A DNA stretch of 34,075 bases from Bacteroidales bacterium. Its GTDB lineage: Bacteria > Bacteroidota > Bacteroidia > Bacteroidales > WCHB1-69. Shown piece by piece: positions 1-6,832 of the stretch. How positions within the stretch are numbered: position 1 is the first letter of the stretch; each line of letters opens with the position of its first letter. The notes beneath the pieces were generated by a model. That model ran no database searches and had not been told where the DNA came from. It saw only the letters and a list, made by a program, of their open reading frames with translations. Location: the NCBI GenBank assembly GCA_031253655.1, contig JAIRVY010000071.1, positions 1 through 34,075 on the forward strand, given 5' to 3'. Both the position numbers and the translations under genes were made by a program.

Positions 1-363
1 ATCGGTTTGACGTCGAAAACTGTTAATAAATACGACGAAAACAACAATTGCATCGAAAGTGTCAGATACAATGCAGATGGCAGTTTGCACGCCAAAACGC
101 TATTCAAATATGGCATTTCAGGAAAACGGACAGAGCGAGCCGTTTACGATAGCGCCGGAAACTTGACCTCGAAAATAGAATACCAATATAATGAAGAGGG
201 TTATTGGTCGGAAGTAAATACTTATAATTCAGCAGATAATTCAAATAAAAAAGCTGTTTACGAATATAAGTATGATGTAAAAGGTAACTGGATTGAGCAA
301 ATTGAATATGTAAATGATGTTGCAGTTAAAATTACAGAAAGACAATTTGAATATTTTGAATAA
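1..363 (+). CDS. YD/RHS-like repeat protein, 5'-truncated by window
   Basis: The reading frame is open from base 1, so this is only the C-terminal ~120 residues of a longer gene. The visible part is a series of degenerate ~20-25 residue units with the pattern Tyr-x-Tyr-Asp-x-x-Gly-Asn-x-x-x-x-x-x-x-Tyr (for example KYDENNNC, YDSAGNLTSKIEYQYNEEG and YKYDVKGNWIEQIEY). This resembles the beta-strand repeats of RHS/YD proteins and of small Bacteroidota secreted or lipoprotein repeat proteins. The N-terminus and any signal sequence lie outside the window. No catalytic domain is visible and I assign no function. TTG at 7 is an in-frame codon, not a convincing start. Confidence 0.6.
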   Translation: MGLTSKTVNKYDENNNCIESVRYNADGSLHAKTLFKYGISGKRTERAVYDSAGNLTSKIEYQYNEEGYWSEVNTYNSADNSNKKAVYEYKYDVKGNWIEQIEYVNDVAVKITERQFEYFE

Positions 364-450
364 TTTGAATAATCTGATATGAAATCTTACCGAAAAGAAT
401 TATTTTTAACCCCTTTTGGTGCAAATAAAATTGAGGCATCAAAAAAAATA

Positions 451-458
451 TACTTTTG
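451..458 (+). promoter_or_regulatory. putative Bacteroidota -7 element upstream of tRNA-Ser
   Basis: The octamer TACTTTTG fits the Bacteroides-type TAnnTTTG -7 consensus. It lies about 18 bases before the mature tRNA start, with a TTG at 431-433 as a possible -33 element. It was identified by eye only. Confidence 0.45.
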
Positions 459-475
459 CCGTTCAATGAAAAAAA

Positions 476-562
476 GGAGAGATGGGTGAGTGGCTGAAAC
501 CAACAGTTTGCTAAACTGTCGTAGGGGTAACCCTACCGCGAGTTCGAATCTCGCTCTCTCCG
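476..562 (+). tRNA. tRNA-Ser (anticodon GCU)
   Basis: A full cloverleaf can be folded. The acceptor stem is GGAGAGA (476-482) with TCTCTCC (555-561) and discriminator G562. The anticodon stem is ACAGT/ACTGT (503-507/515-519) with loop TTGCTAA and anticodon GCT at 510-512. The long variable arm GTAGGGGTAACCCTAC is typical of class II tRNAs. The T arm is GCGAG-TTCGAAT-CTCGC (538-554). It reads AGC/AGU serine codons. The 3' CCA is not encoded (CAA follows the discriminator), so CCA must be added enzymatically. Confidence 0.95.
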
Positions 563-608
563 CAAAACATTCGAAATTATTTAATGTTCGTTATGTTGAC
601 AAAAATTG

Positions 609-1505
609 TCAATTCCCCATAAAGTATTCCAATGGATTAATGGGTGCGCCGTTGAACCATATTTCAAAATGCAAATAGGGTCTTAGGGATTCTGTTCCGT
701 TGTTCCCCATCGTTGCAATTGGGTCTCCTGCTTTTACTTTTGCGCCGGGAACCTTGAATATTTTATCCACATTTTTATAAATAGAAACAATATTACCGCT
801 ATGCTGAATAATAAGTACCGCCACCTCCTTTTCGGGATTATCTACACTAATAACCACGCCATCAGCAATGGAAGTAATTAAAGTTCCTTTCTCGTTCTCA
901 ATATCAATACCCAAATGTGCGGTTTCAATGGAAAACAACTTGTTTACTTTTCCCAAGGCAGGCATAGTGAATGTAAATGTGGGAGATGAAACATGCTGTG
1001 TTAAAGGAATATAGTTTTTTGAACTCCGTTCTGTAATTTCTGTCCAGAGCAGTTCTGCTGCATTTTGAACTTGCTTATTTGCCAGTTCTGCTTTGTTTTT
1101 ATCTTTTACTCTACTCTCAATTGCCCCTTCTGCATGGGCGTTCATCTCTTGTGTTATCATAATGTCGCTCAAAACATTATAGAAATTTTTCAGGTAAACG
1201 TTATTCATTGCATTGATTCTCTCTACGGAATCAATGCGGATAAGCATTTGCTTATACAGCTTGTACTCTAAAGGGTTTGTATAACCCGGAACATAAACAC
1301 GTAACGGAGTAAAAGCAATAAGTATTGTTGTTAGTATGATGATTACAAAAAAAGTGGTAGTACCTAGCACAAAAATTCTTCTTGGAGTAAGTTTTAAGCT
1401 GAATACATCGGACAGGTTTTTTTCATTTCTGATGACAATCCGGTAATGATGTAGCCAGTTTTTTCTTAATTGTTTCCAGAAAAGTTTAATATTTTGTAGA
1501 TTCAT
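609..1505 (-). CDS. M23/LytM-domain membrane protein, predicted catalytically dead
   Basis: About 298 residues: a short cytoplasmic N-terminus, one transmembrane helix near residues 44-66, a helical linker, and a C-terminal LytM (peptidase M23) domain over the last ~110 residues. The zinc ligands of the family are retained (His and Asp of HLGID, and the His of LHFE). Both catalytic histidines are missing: the YAHL position reads YKNV and the HLH motif reads YLH. It is therefore likely a non-enzymatic LytM protein of the EnvC/NlpD kind, which regulate or scaffold cell-wall hydrolases. I chose ATG at 1505 over the upstream TTG at 1514. It lies directly downstream of an intact M23 gene, suggesting a co-transcribed active/inactive pair. 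This and the next three genes share a strand with short gaps. Confidence 0.85.
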   Translation of the reverse strand: MNLQNIKLFWKQLRKNWLHHYRIVIRNEKNLSDVFSLKLTPRRIFVLGTTTFFVIIILTTILIAFTPLRVYVPGYTNPLEYKLYKQMLIRIDSVERINAMNNVYLKNFYNVLSDIMITQEMNAHAEGAIESRVKDKNKAELANKQVQNAAELLWTEITERSSKNYIPLTQHVSSPTFTFTMPALGKVNKLFSIETAHLGIDIENEKGTLITSIADGVVISVDNPEKEVAVLIIQHSGNIVSIYKNVDKIFKVPGAKVKAGDPIATMGNNGTESLRPYLHFEIWFNGAPINPLEYFMGN

Positions 1506-1514
1506 TATTAACAA

Positions 1515-2480
1515 TTAAAAAGATAATGCTTGATTCACAATTTTTGAAGACTCTAAAATCGAATTATACTCTTCGGGGGTTATTTCGCTCAGGAAGAAGT
1601 TCACGGGGTTTACAGGAATATTGTTTTTCCAGACTTCATAATGTAAATGAGCACCCACAGAGAAACCTGTATTACCCACATATCCAATCAGTTCACCCCT
1701 TTTTACTTTTTGACCGGATTTTACTATTTTTTTCGACAAGTGGGCATATAAAGTTTCATAGCTATATCCGTGGTCAACAATAACGGACAATCCGTACCCG
1801 GAGGGGGCTTGTTTATATGAAACTACTCCATCTGCGGTTGCATACACTGGAGTTCCCTTAGGTGCAGTAATATCTACACCTCTGTGGGGTTGTCGTGTTT
1901 TGAGAATAGGATGAATACGCATTCCAAAACCGGAGGTTACATTATACATATTTTTTATGGGCCGAATAGCAGGAATGGAAGCCATCATATCACTTTTTCG
2001 TTCAGCTAACTGCAAAAGAGTATCTAAAGATATTCGCTCTTCATTTAGTTTGAAGAGTAACGTACTGGTCTTTATATCAATATTTTTCAGTAACTTAAGC
2101 GTTTCATTCATCGGTATAGAGTCATAGCGAGTTCTTAGATTAAACCACGGGTTTCTTTTTTCAAAAGGAATTGGATCTGCCTCAAAAATAGTTCTATACA
2201 CCTGGTCATCTCTATCCTGGATGTCTTCAAGTGTTAAACTCATAACATCCAATCTTTCGCTGATAATATTGAGTTGCTCTTTTAATTCATTATTTTCCCG
2301 TTGCAACATTTTTTCGCGGGGAGAGTCAAAAACATAAAAAGCTATCCAAAGCACTAATATAGCGAAAGAGATTGCTGTTGCACCTACCCAAACAATTCTT
2401 TTAATAAATCCCCAAAACGACAGCTTCGCTTTTTCAAACGACATCGTATTGGGATTAAAAAAATAGAAGTTTCTTTCCAT
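1515..2480 (-). CDS. M23 family metallopeptidase (murein DD-endopeptidase type), membrane-anchored
   Basis: 321 residues with one transmembrane segment near residues 27-50, a coiled-coil stretch around 58-85 (ENNELKEQLNIISERLDVM) and a C-terminal M23 domain. All catalytic signatures are present: HRGVD (zinc His and Asp), YAHLS (catalytic His) and AHLHYE (catalytic and zinc His). The architecture matches Bacteroidota M23 peptidases predicted to cut peptidoglycan cross-links in the periplasm. It lies between the glucosaminidase gene and the degenerate LytM gene on the same strand, a probable cell-wall remodelling operon. Confidence 0.92.
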   Translation of the reverse strand: MERNFYFFNPNTMSFEKAKLSFWGFIKRIVWVGATAISFAILVLWIAFYVFDSPREKMLQRENNELKEQLNIISERLDVMSLTLEDIQDRDDQVYRTIFEADPIPFEKRNPWFNLRTRYDSIPMNETLKLLKNIDIKTSTLLFKLNEERISLDTLLQLAERKSDMMASIPAIRPIKNMYNVTSGFGMRIHPILKTRQPHRGVDITAPKGTPVYATADGVVSYKQAPSGYGLSVIVDHGYSYETLYAHLSKKIVKSGQKVKRGELIGYVGNTGFSVGAHLHYEVWKNNIPVNPVNFFLSEITPEEYNSILESSKIVNQALSF

Positions 2481-2510
2481 TTAAGTTCAATGAATTTACT
2501 AAAAACTGTT

Positions 2511-3074
2511 TTATTCCGATTTTATTTTATCTCCGAATAATTGCTTGCAAATAGTATCATTCCTTGCGAGGTCAAAACGCTCTATCAAACTGATGAGTCT
2601 TTCGGCATATTGGGGATTTGTAGCATATCCGGCGGCTTTCAATCCCTGTGCCCAGGACTTGTAGTCCATTGCATCCAGTTTAAAGAGATTGCTATATCGT
2701 GGTCGTGAGGTCAAGAAGAGAGAATGGTCGTTGTAAGATTCCTCGGGTTCTTTGTATTTTCTAAAACATTCTTGCAGTTCGTCGTCGTCGTGCTTAATAA
2801 ACTCTCCTTTCCATTCTTTATGACATTTAATGCCGAAGTGGTTATTTGCCTCTATAGCCAATCTACTTGTTCCGCAGGCACTTTCAAAAATCCCTTGCGC
2901 CAATGTAATGCTCGCTGGAATATTATACTCTGCCATCTTTTTAATGGCAATCTCCTTGTAGGTTTCAATGTAGTTGTAGATGTCGGCTTCGGTGTATTGG
3001 GCAAACGAGTAGAAAGGATAAAGGAGAAGGGTGAAAAGGAATATTTTTGTTATACTGTTTTTACGATTTTTCAT
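2511..3074 (-). CDS. Secreted glucosaminidase (GH73-type)
   Basis: 187 residues with a cleavable signal peptide (hydrophobic core FLFTLLLYPFYSFAQ). A mannosyl-glycoprotein endo-beta-N-acetylglucosaminidase-like domain follows, spanning roughly residues 45-175. Family signatures include PASITLAQGIFESACGTSRL with the catalytic Glu, NNHFGIKCHKEW, and SYNDHSLFL followed by YSNLF. It is predicted to cut N-acetylglucosaminyl bonds in peptidoglycan in the periplasm or at the surface. It sits 8 bp after der and 30 bp before the M23 gene, pairing a glycan-cutting with a peptide-cutting enzyme. Some Bacteroidota members of this family carry a LysM domain; this one does not. Confidence 0.9.
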   Translation of the reverse strand: MKNRKNSITKIFLFTLLLYPFYSFAQYTEADIYNYIETYKEIAIKKMAEYNIPASITLAQGIFESACGTSRLAIEANNHFGIKCHKEWKGEFIKHDDDELQECFRKYKEPEESYNDHSLFLTSRPRYSNLFKLDAMDYKSWAQGLKAAGYATNPQYAERLISLIERFDLARNDTICKQLFGDKIKSE

Positions 3075-3081
3075 ACTGTTT

Positions 3082-4389
3082 TTAGGATTTTTTTCTGAAA
3101 TAGATTTCTATTGGTACACCCGAAAATCCCCATTTTTCCCGTATTCTGTTCTCTAAAAACCTTTTGTACTCTTCTCTAACATACTGCGGAAGGTTGCAAA
3201 AAAAGGCAAATGCCGGAAATTGTGTGGGCAATTGTGTTACATACTTTATTTTTATCATTTTGTCTTTTACCATCGGAGGAGGATGGTTCTTAATAATGGG
3301 CAATAAAATGTCGTTGAGCTCTGAAGTAGAAACTCGCTGCTGTTTGTTTTTATAGACCAACGCCGCTGTTTCCAATACCTTGAAAATTCTCTGTTTATTA
3401 ATTACGGAGGTGAAAATAACCGGCACATCGTCAAAAGGGGCAAGACGGTTTTTAACAAATTGTTCAAATTCTTTATGGGTTTTATGGTCCTTTTCCACCA
3501 AGTCCCACTTATTCATTACTACCACAACCCCTTTTCTGTTTCTTGCAATTAAACTGAAAATAGAGATATCCTGCGCATCAAATCCCTCTGAGGCGTCGCA
3601 CATTAAGATGCACACATCACTATTTTCAATAGCCCTAACTGCACGCATTACGGAATAAAACTCCAGATTTTCTTCTACTTTTCTTTTTTTGCGCAAACCG
3701 GCTGTATCCACTAAATAGAAATCGAATCCAAAACTGTTGAATCTTGTATAAATCGAGTCGCGGGTAGTGCCTGCAAGTGGCGTAACGATGGTTTGCTCTT
3801 TTCCTAAAAAAGTATTGATGATGGAAGATTTTCCAACATTTGGTTTTCCAACAATTGTGATGCGGGGCAGTTCGTCGGTTCGTTGTTCCTCATCTTTCGA
3901 AAAATGGGTAACCACTTCGTCCAAAAGTTCTCCGGTTCCGCTGCCGGAAATGGCCGAAATTGGGAAAATCTGTTCAAATCCCAATGCATAAAACTCGGAG
4001 TGGTCATAATAATTAGTTGGGCTATCTATCTTGTTTACACATAGATAAAATGGTTTTTTTGATTTTCTGAGCATTCTGGCAACATCCGCATCCAAAGGAG
4101 ACAGTCCCTCCCGACCATCCACCATAAAAACAATCACATCGGCTTCTTCCATAGCCAAAGTAGCCTGTTTCCGTATTTCTGTTTCAAAAATATCATCCGA
4201 ACCTACCACGTAGCCGCCAGTATCAATTACCGAAAACTCGTAGCCATTCCAATCTGATTTTCCATAATTTCTATCTCGGGTAACACCGGCAATAGAATCC
4301 ACAATGGCTTCGCGGGTTTGTGTTAAGCGATTAAAAAGTGTTGATTTTCCAACATTAGGAGTTCCCACCAGGGCAACAATATTTCCCAT
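3082..4389 (-). CDS. der: Ribosome assembly GTPase Der (EngA)
   Basis: 435 residues, the normal length for Der. It has two tandem GTPase domains, each with a P-loop (GTPNVGKST near residue 9 and GKPNVGKSS near residue 180), a DxxG switch (DTGG, DTAG) and an NKxD motif (NKID, NKWD). A C-terminal KH-like domain ends in EIYFRKKS. Der acts in late maturation of the 50S ribosomal subunit. A TATCTTTG -7-like element lies 24 bp upstream, so der may head the der-glucosaminidase-M23-M23 transcription unit. Confidence 0.97.
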   Translation of the reverse strand: MGNIVALVGTPNVGKSTLFNRLTQTREAIVDSIAGVTRDRNYGKSDWNGYEFSVIDTGGYVVGSDDIFETEIRKQATLAMEEADVIVFMVDGREGLSPLDADVARMLRKSKKPFYLCVNKIDSPTNYYDHSEFYALGFEQIFPISAISGSGTGELLDEVVTHFSKDEEQRTDELPRITIVGKPNVGKSSIINTFLGKEQTIVTPLAGTTRDSIYTRFNSFGFDFYLVDTAGLRKKRKVEENLEFYSVMRAVRAIENSDVCILMCDASEGFDAQDISIFSLIARNRKGVVVVMNKWDLVEKDHKTHKEFEQFVKNRLAPFDDVPVIFTSVINKQRIFKVLETAALVYKNKQQRVSTSELNDILLPIIKNHPPPMVKDKMIKIKYVTQLPTQFPAFAFFCNLPQYVREEYKRFLENRIREKWGFSGVPIEIYFRKKS

Positions 4390-4750
4390 AATAGTATTAT
4401 TTTTAGTAGCCGCAAAGATAAAGTTTTAAGTAATTGTGCCACATTTTACACATAATAATTTGATTCATATAACGGAATATTAAGGATTTTTGAAACCTCA
4501 CTTTTTATAACCTGTCTCTAATTTTATCGCTATTTCTTCCTGCGGTACCTTTCAATTTTTTATTTCCGAACTTACTAACCTGTGTTTCGTTTAGGAAATC
4601 CTGTATTTTTCTAATAATAAGCATTTTACCTACCATACATGCACTGAAATCGCAGAAAAATATATAGCCCTGCGCGACGCGTAGGGCTGGGAAATGCACG
4701 TGTATCCAATTCGCACTGAAAGAGAAACATACCCACGTAAAATATTGAAT
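4390..4750. other. Intergenic region with a GC-rich palindrome
   Basis: About 360 bp between the polyene-type operon terminator and der. It contains the der -7 element and a near-perfect 11-bp palindrome at 4666-4688 (AGCCCTGCGCG, one base, CGCGTAGGGCT, with a single G-T position). The palindrome is unlike the surrounding AT-rich sequence and resembles dispersed repeat DNA. A 64-codon open frame (4505-4699, minus) crosses the palindrome. I found no recognisable domain in it and no start context that convinced me. Confidence 0.5.
4413..4420 (-). promoter_or_regulatory. putative -7 element for der
   Basis: On the minus strand this reads TATCTTTG, an exact fit to TAnnTTTG, 24 bp before the der ATG. 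No clear -33 element was found. Confidence 0.5.
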
Positions 4751-4787
4751 AAAAAAAACGCCTCAGGTTGCCACTAAGTATAGCGTT
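4751..4787 (-). terminator. Intrinsic terminator of the 10419-4795 operon
   Basis: Read on the minus strand, AACGC and CTTAG (separated by a TATA bulge) pair with CTGAG and GCGTT across a TGGCAAC loop, followed by a run of eight T. It starts 8 bp after the stop codon of the BtrH-like gene, as expected for the end of that operon. Confidence 0.75.
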
Positions 4788-4794
4788 TATTATT

Positions 4795-5796
4795 TTACCC
4801 CTGTTTTTCTTTTTTCAGTGCCACAAAAAACTTTCTTTCTGCAGCGGCTATTTCTAATAATTTGTCTCCTAAATCGTTGTAGGTGGATTGGGTGCGGTTT
4901 TTAATTTTGCGCCCACATTCCAGTGCAAACTGACGCCAAAGGTCGCCAATACGATACATTTCTGAAGAATACTCCTCTAATTTCGGCTGATTCAACAATT
5001 CGGCTGCCTCATGTAAAAAGAGCGCGTACATATAACGATACCCCGCTCCGCCGGTTCCCACTTCCTCAATTACCTGAACCAAAGAAGCTAAATATGACAT
5101 AGCACCCTTGTCACCATATCTTTTTTTAAGATTTCGTACCCGCTTCGACAGCATTACAATAGCTCTTGTTCCAAAGTGTGGTACAAACAGCGTACCAATC
5201 ATTTTTTTGCAAGTATTTTCAATGCTTTTCAAAATAATTCCTCTAACATCTCCTATGAGGGGCTTCTCTTCAATCCAGTACATTTTCCCTTTTGGTTTAA
5301 ATGTACCTTCCGCAAAACGTACTTTCATCAAATCTTGAGATGAGATATTGAGCAACGTAGTATGCCAGCAGGGATCGCTGATAATGTATTCGTCTCCTTC
5401 CTTGCCCACTACACATAGATTGTGCGCGTTGAAGTGCGTTCTTACCGGAGAATAGGGAAGATGAAATAACCCCACAACATTACCCACCGGTATTCCGGCA
5501 GTAAGCAGATTGTCCAACTCTTTCATTCCCTCTTCTTTGTTATTAAATTGCTTAATGTTTACTTTTACATCCAATTTTTTTAGTGCGCGGGTAAAAATTG
5601 AACCCGGAACTGTCCGAAAACTGAATTTTATAGCATTTCCTTTGAAAGGCATAAAGGGTATGTAGATGAAGGTGAGTCCTTCCCCTATACCAAATATCAT
5701 CGCTTCGCTGAGTTGGTGCCCATAAAAATGTAACATATTGGAAATTACCCCTGTTTCGCAATGCGCCGCCGAACGATGCTCAAAATCTATTATCAT
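4795..5796 (-). CDS. BtrH-like Cys-His-Asp acyltransferase (BtrH_N plus DUF4872-like)
   Basis: 333 residues. The N-terminal ~175 residues resemble the BtrH N-terminal domain, a papain/C39-like fold. The invariant start (AHCETG) holds Cys13, and a plausible triad is completed by His125 (FNAHNL) and Asp141 (IISDP). The C-terminal helical half resembles DUF4872. BtrH of butirosin biosynthesis moves an acyl group from an acyl carrier protein to an amine of an aminoglycoside. Homologues occur in Bacteroidota aryl-polyene/flexirubin-type clusters. Here it is the last gene of an operon that also encodes an ACP, a ketosynthase and a second acyltransferase. I infer that it off-loads or conjugates the ACP-bound product; substrate and acceptor are unknown. 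The operon's terminator follows directly. Confidence 0.8.
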   Translation of the reverse strand: MIIDFEHRSAAHCETGVISNMLHFYGHQLSEAMIFGIGEGLTFIYIPFMPFKGNAIKFSFRTVPGSIFTRALKKLDVKVNIKQFNNKEEGMKELDNLLTAGIPVGNVVGLFHLPYSPVRTHFNAHNLCVVGKEGDEYIISDPCWHTTLLNISSQDLMKVRFAEGTFKPKGKMYWIEEKPLIGDVRGIILKSIENTCKKMIGTLFVPHFGTRAIVMLSKRVRNLKKRYGDKGAMSYLASLVQVIEEVGTGGAGYRYMYALFLHEAAELLNQPKLEEYSSEMYRIGDLWRQFALECGRKIKNRTQSTYNDLGDKLLEIAAAERKFFVALKKEKQG

Positions 5797-5804
5797 AATG
5801 TTTT

Positions 5805-6179
5805 TTATTTTATTTTTTTAAGTTCTTCAATTGAAATTCCAATGGCAAAGGCATATTTCTCCAAAATACTTTTCTCTAACTGATTGAAATATTTCGGTTT
5901 CAGGTGTTTTTTAATGTGTCGTTTGGGTATTCCTGTATAAGAAGACAATAATTTTAAATCAAATGAATAGATTTGAATATGGTACGCAAGAGGACTCAAG
6001 TTTCCTGTGAGTACTTGATTACGAATAGGTTCAAGTTCTTGAAGATGGTTTTCCATTATTACTCTGGCTACATCCAAGTTTGTTTTTTCCCATTTTTCAA
6101 CCCACTTTTCTCCGTCGAAATAATGATACAACTGCCCTTCGTGATTATCAAAAGCATTCTCTTTTACTATTACATTCAT
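5805..6179 (-). CDS. Small protein with a Cro/XRE-like C-terminal helix-turn-helix
   Basis: 124 residues, no signal peptide or membrane segment. The N-terminal third is acidic and aromatic (YHYFDGEKWVEKWEK). The C-terminal ~50 residues read like a Cro/CI-type helix-turn-helix: LLSSYTGIPKRHIKKHLKP, then a helix ending in EKYAFAIGISIEELKK. The last piece closely resembles the final XRE helices. It lies 8 bp before the BtrH-like gene and 40 bp after the hotdog gene, so it is part of the lipid operon. It could be the local regulator or an adaptor. I do not recognise a named family; the HTH reading is inference from sequence pattern. Confidence 0.6.
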   Translation of the reverse strand: MNVIVKENAFDNHEGQLYHYFDGEKWVEKWEKTNLDVARVIMENHLQELEPIRNQVLTGNLSPLAYHIQIYSFDLKLLSSYTGIPKRHIKKHLKPKYFNQLEKSILEKYAFAIGISIEELKKIK

Positions 6180-6219
6180 AAGTGATTCGCTTTAACTTGA
6201 TATTATTTTGCTTGCAACC

Positions 6220-6675
6220 TCATATTTCTTTTTCGGTGACCGATATTTTCATTTCACAGGTTGCAATTATTTTATCTTCAATTTTTACCGTTGCGTTCAC
6301 TAAGGATATTCTAAAAACCTCTTCCATCCAGTCCACTTTGGTTATAACTGTTTCTCCTACTTTAGGTAAACGTAGGATTTCCAAATTTCTTATCATACCA
6401 ATAAAGCCAATTTTCACGCTGTGATTTCCCGTTTCATTGTCTAAATTATCTGCGTTTCCCACTCTTGCGGCGCAAGTTTGAGCAATATTTTCCATCAACC
6501 CCGCTTCTGCCAACACTCCGTTTTCCACAAAAATATTATCTTCAAGCACAGTTAGTGCAGTTTTTATGGTTTTCGTGTCGCAATAAAGCAATGTATCCAC
6601 CATCACGAAGGGTGGCTTTTGGGGGAGGGTATCCTGAATTGAAATTTGAGATTTGAGATTTGAGATTTGAGACAT
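6220..6675 (-). CDS. ApeP/FabZ-like hotdog-fold dehydratase homologue
   Basis: 151 residues with a single hotdog-fold domain, similar to the 3-hydroxyacyl-ACP dehydratase-like proteins of aryl-polyene clusters. LPQKPPFVMVDTL occupies the position of LPHRxPFLLVD, and GLMENIAQTCAAR (Glu62) matches the Glu-containing helix of FabZ. The FabZ GHFPxxP segment with its catalytic His is replaced by ENGVLAEAG, so dehydratase chemistry is not assured. The first ~14 codons are made of a heptanucleotide repeat (see 6644-6671). The true start could therefore lie within or just after the repeat, since the hotdog core begins near residue 16. Confidence 0.75.
   Translation of the reverse strand: MSQISNLKSQISIQDTLPQKPPFVMVDTLLYCDTKTIKTALTVLEDNIFVENGVLAEAGLMENIAQTCAARVGNADNLDNETGNHSVKIGFIGMIRNLEILRLPKVGETVITKVDWMEEVFRISLVNATVKIEDKIIATCEMKISVTEKEI
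6644..6671 (-). repeat. Heptanucleotide tandem repeat (TCTCAAA)4 in the hotdog gene start
   Basis: On the minus strand, four perfect TCTCAAA units follow the ATG almost at once and encode SQISNLKSQIS. The unit length is not a multiple of three, so gain or loss of one unit would shift the frame. Similar but degenerate units (TCACATCTCAAATT) occur at 6823-6840, next to the end of the upstream methyltransferase gene. Confidence 0.85.
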
Positions 6676-6832
6676 TTGACTATTTATTTAAAAGTGATTA
6701 CCTAAAATTATCATTGAGTTTTTTTATTTCAAATAGTTTTATGGGAATTTTATCCATCTCTGTCATGTTAATATATTCTAAGTAAAAAGCTAAATAGAGT
6801 TGGGGATTTCACCTCAAACCACATCTCACATC

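Noticed and set aside
596-612. TTGACAA-AAA-TTGTCAA hairpin as an intrinsic terminator between tRNA-Ser and the LytM gene
   Set aside because: It is a perfect 7-bp inverted repeat at a convergent junction, but no T-run follows on either strand and it overlaps a stop codon.
4505-4699. 64-codon minus-strand open frame in the der upstream region
   Set aside because: It crosses the GC-rich palindrome, shows no recognisable domain and has no promoter of its own. It could be a decayed gene or repeat-encoded frame, but I cannot support it as a gene.
6644-6671. CRISPR-like or satellite array
   Set aside because: The units are 7 bp, contiguous and lack spacers, so this is a microsatellite, not a CRISPR. 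No CRISPR array or cas gene was seen anywhere in the window.
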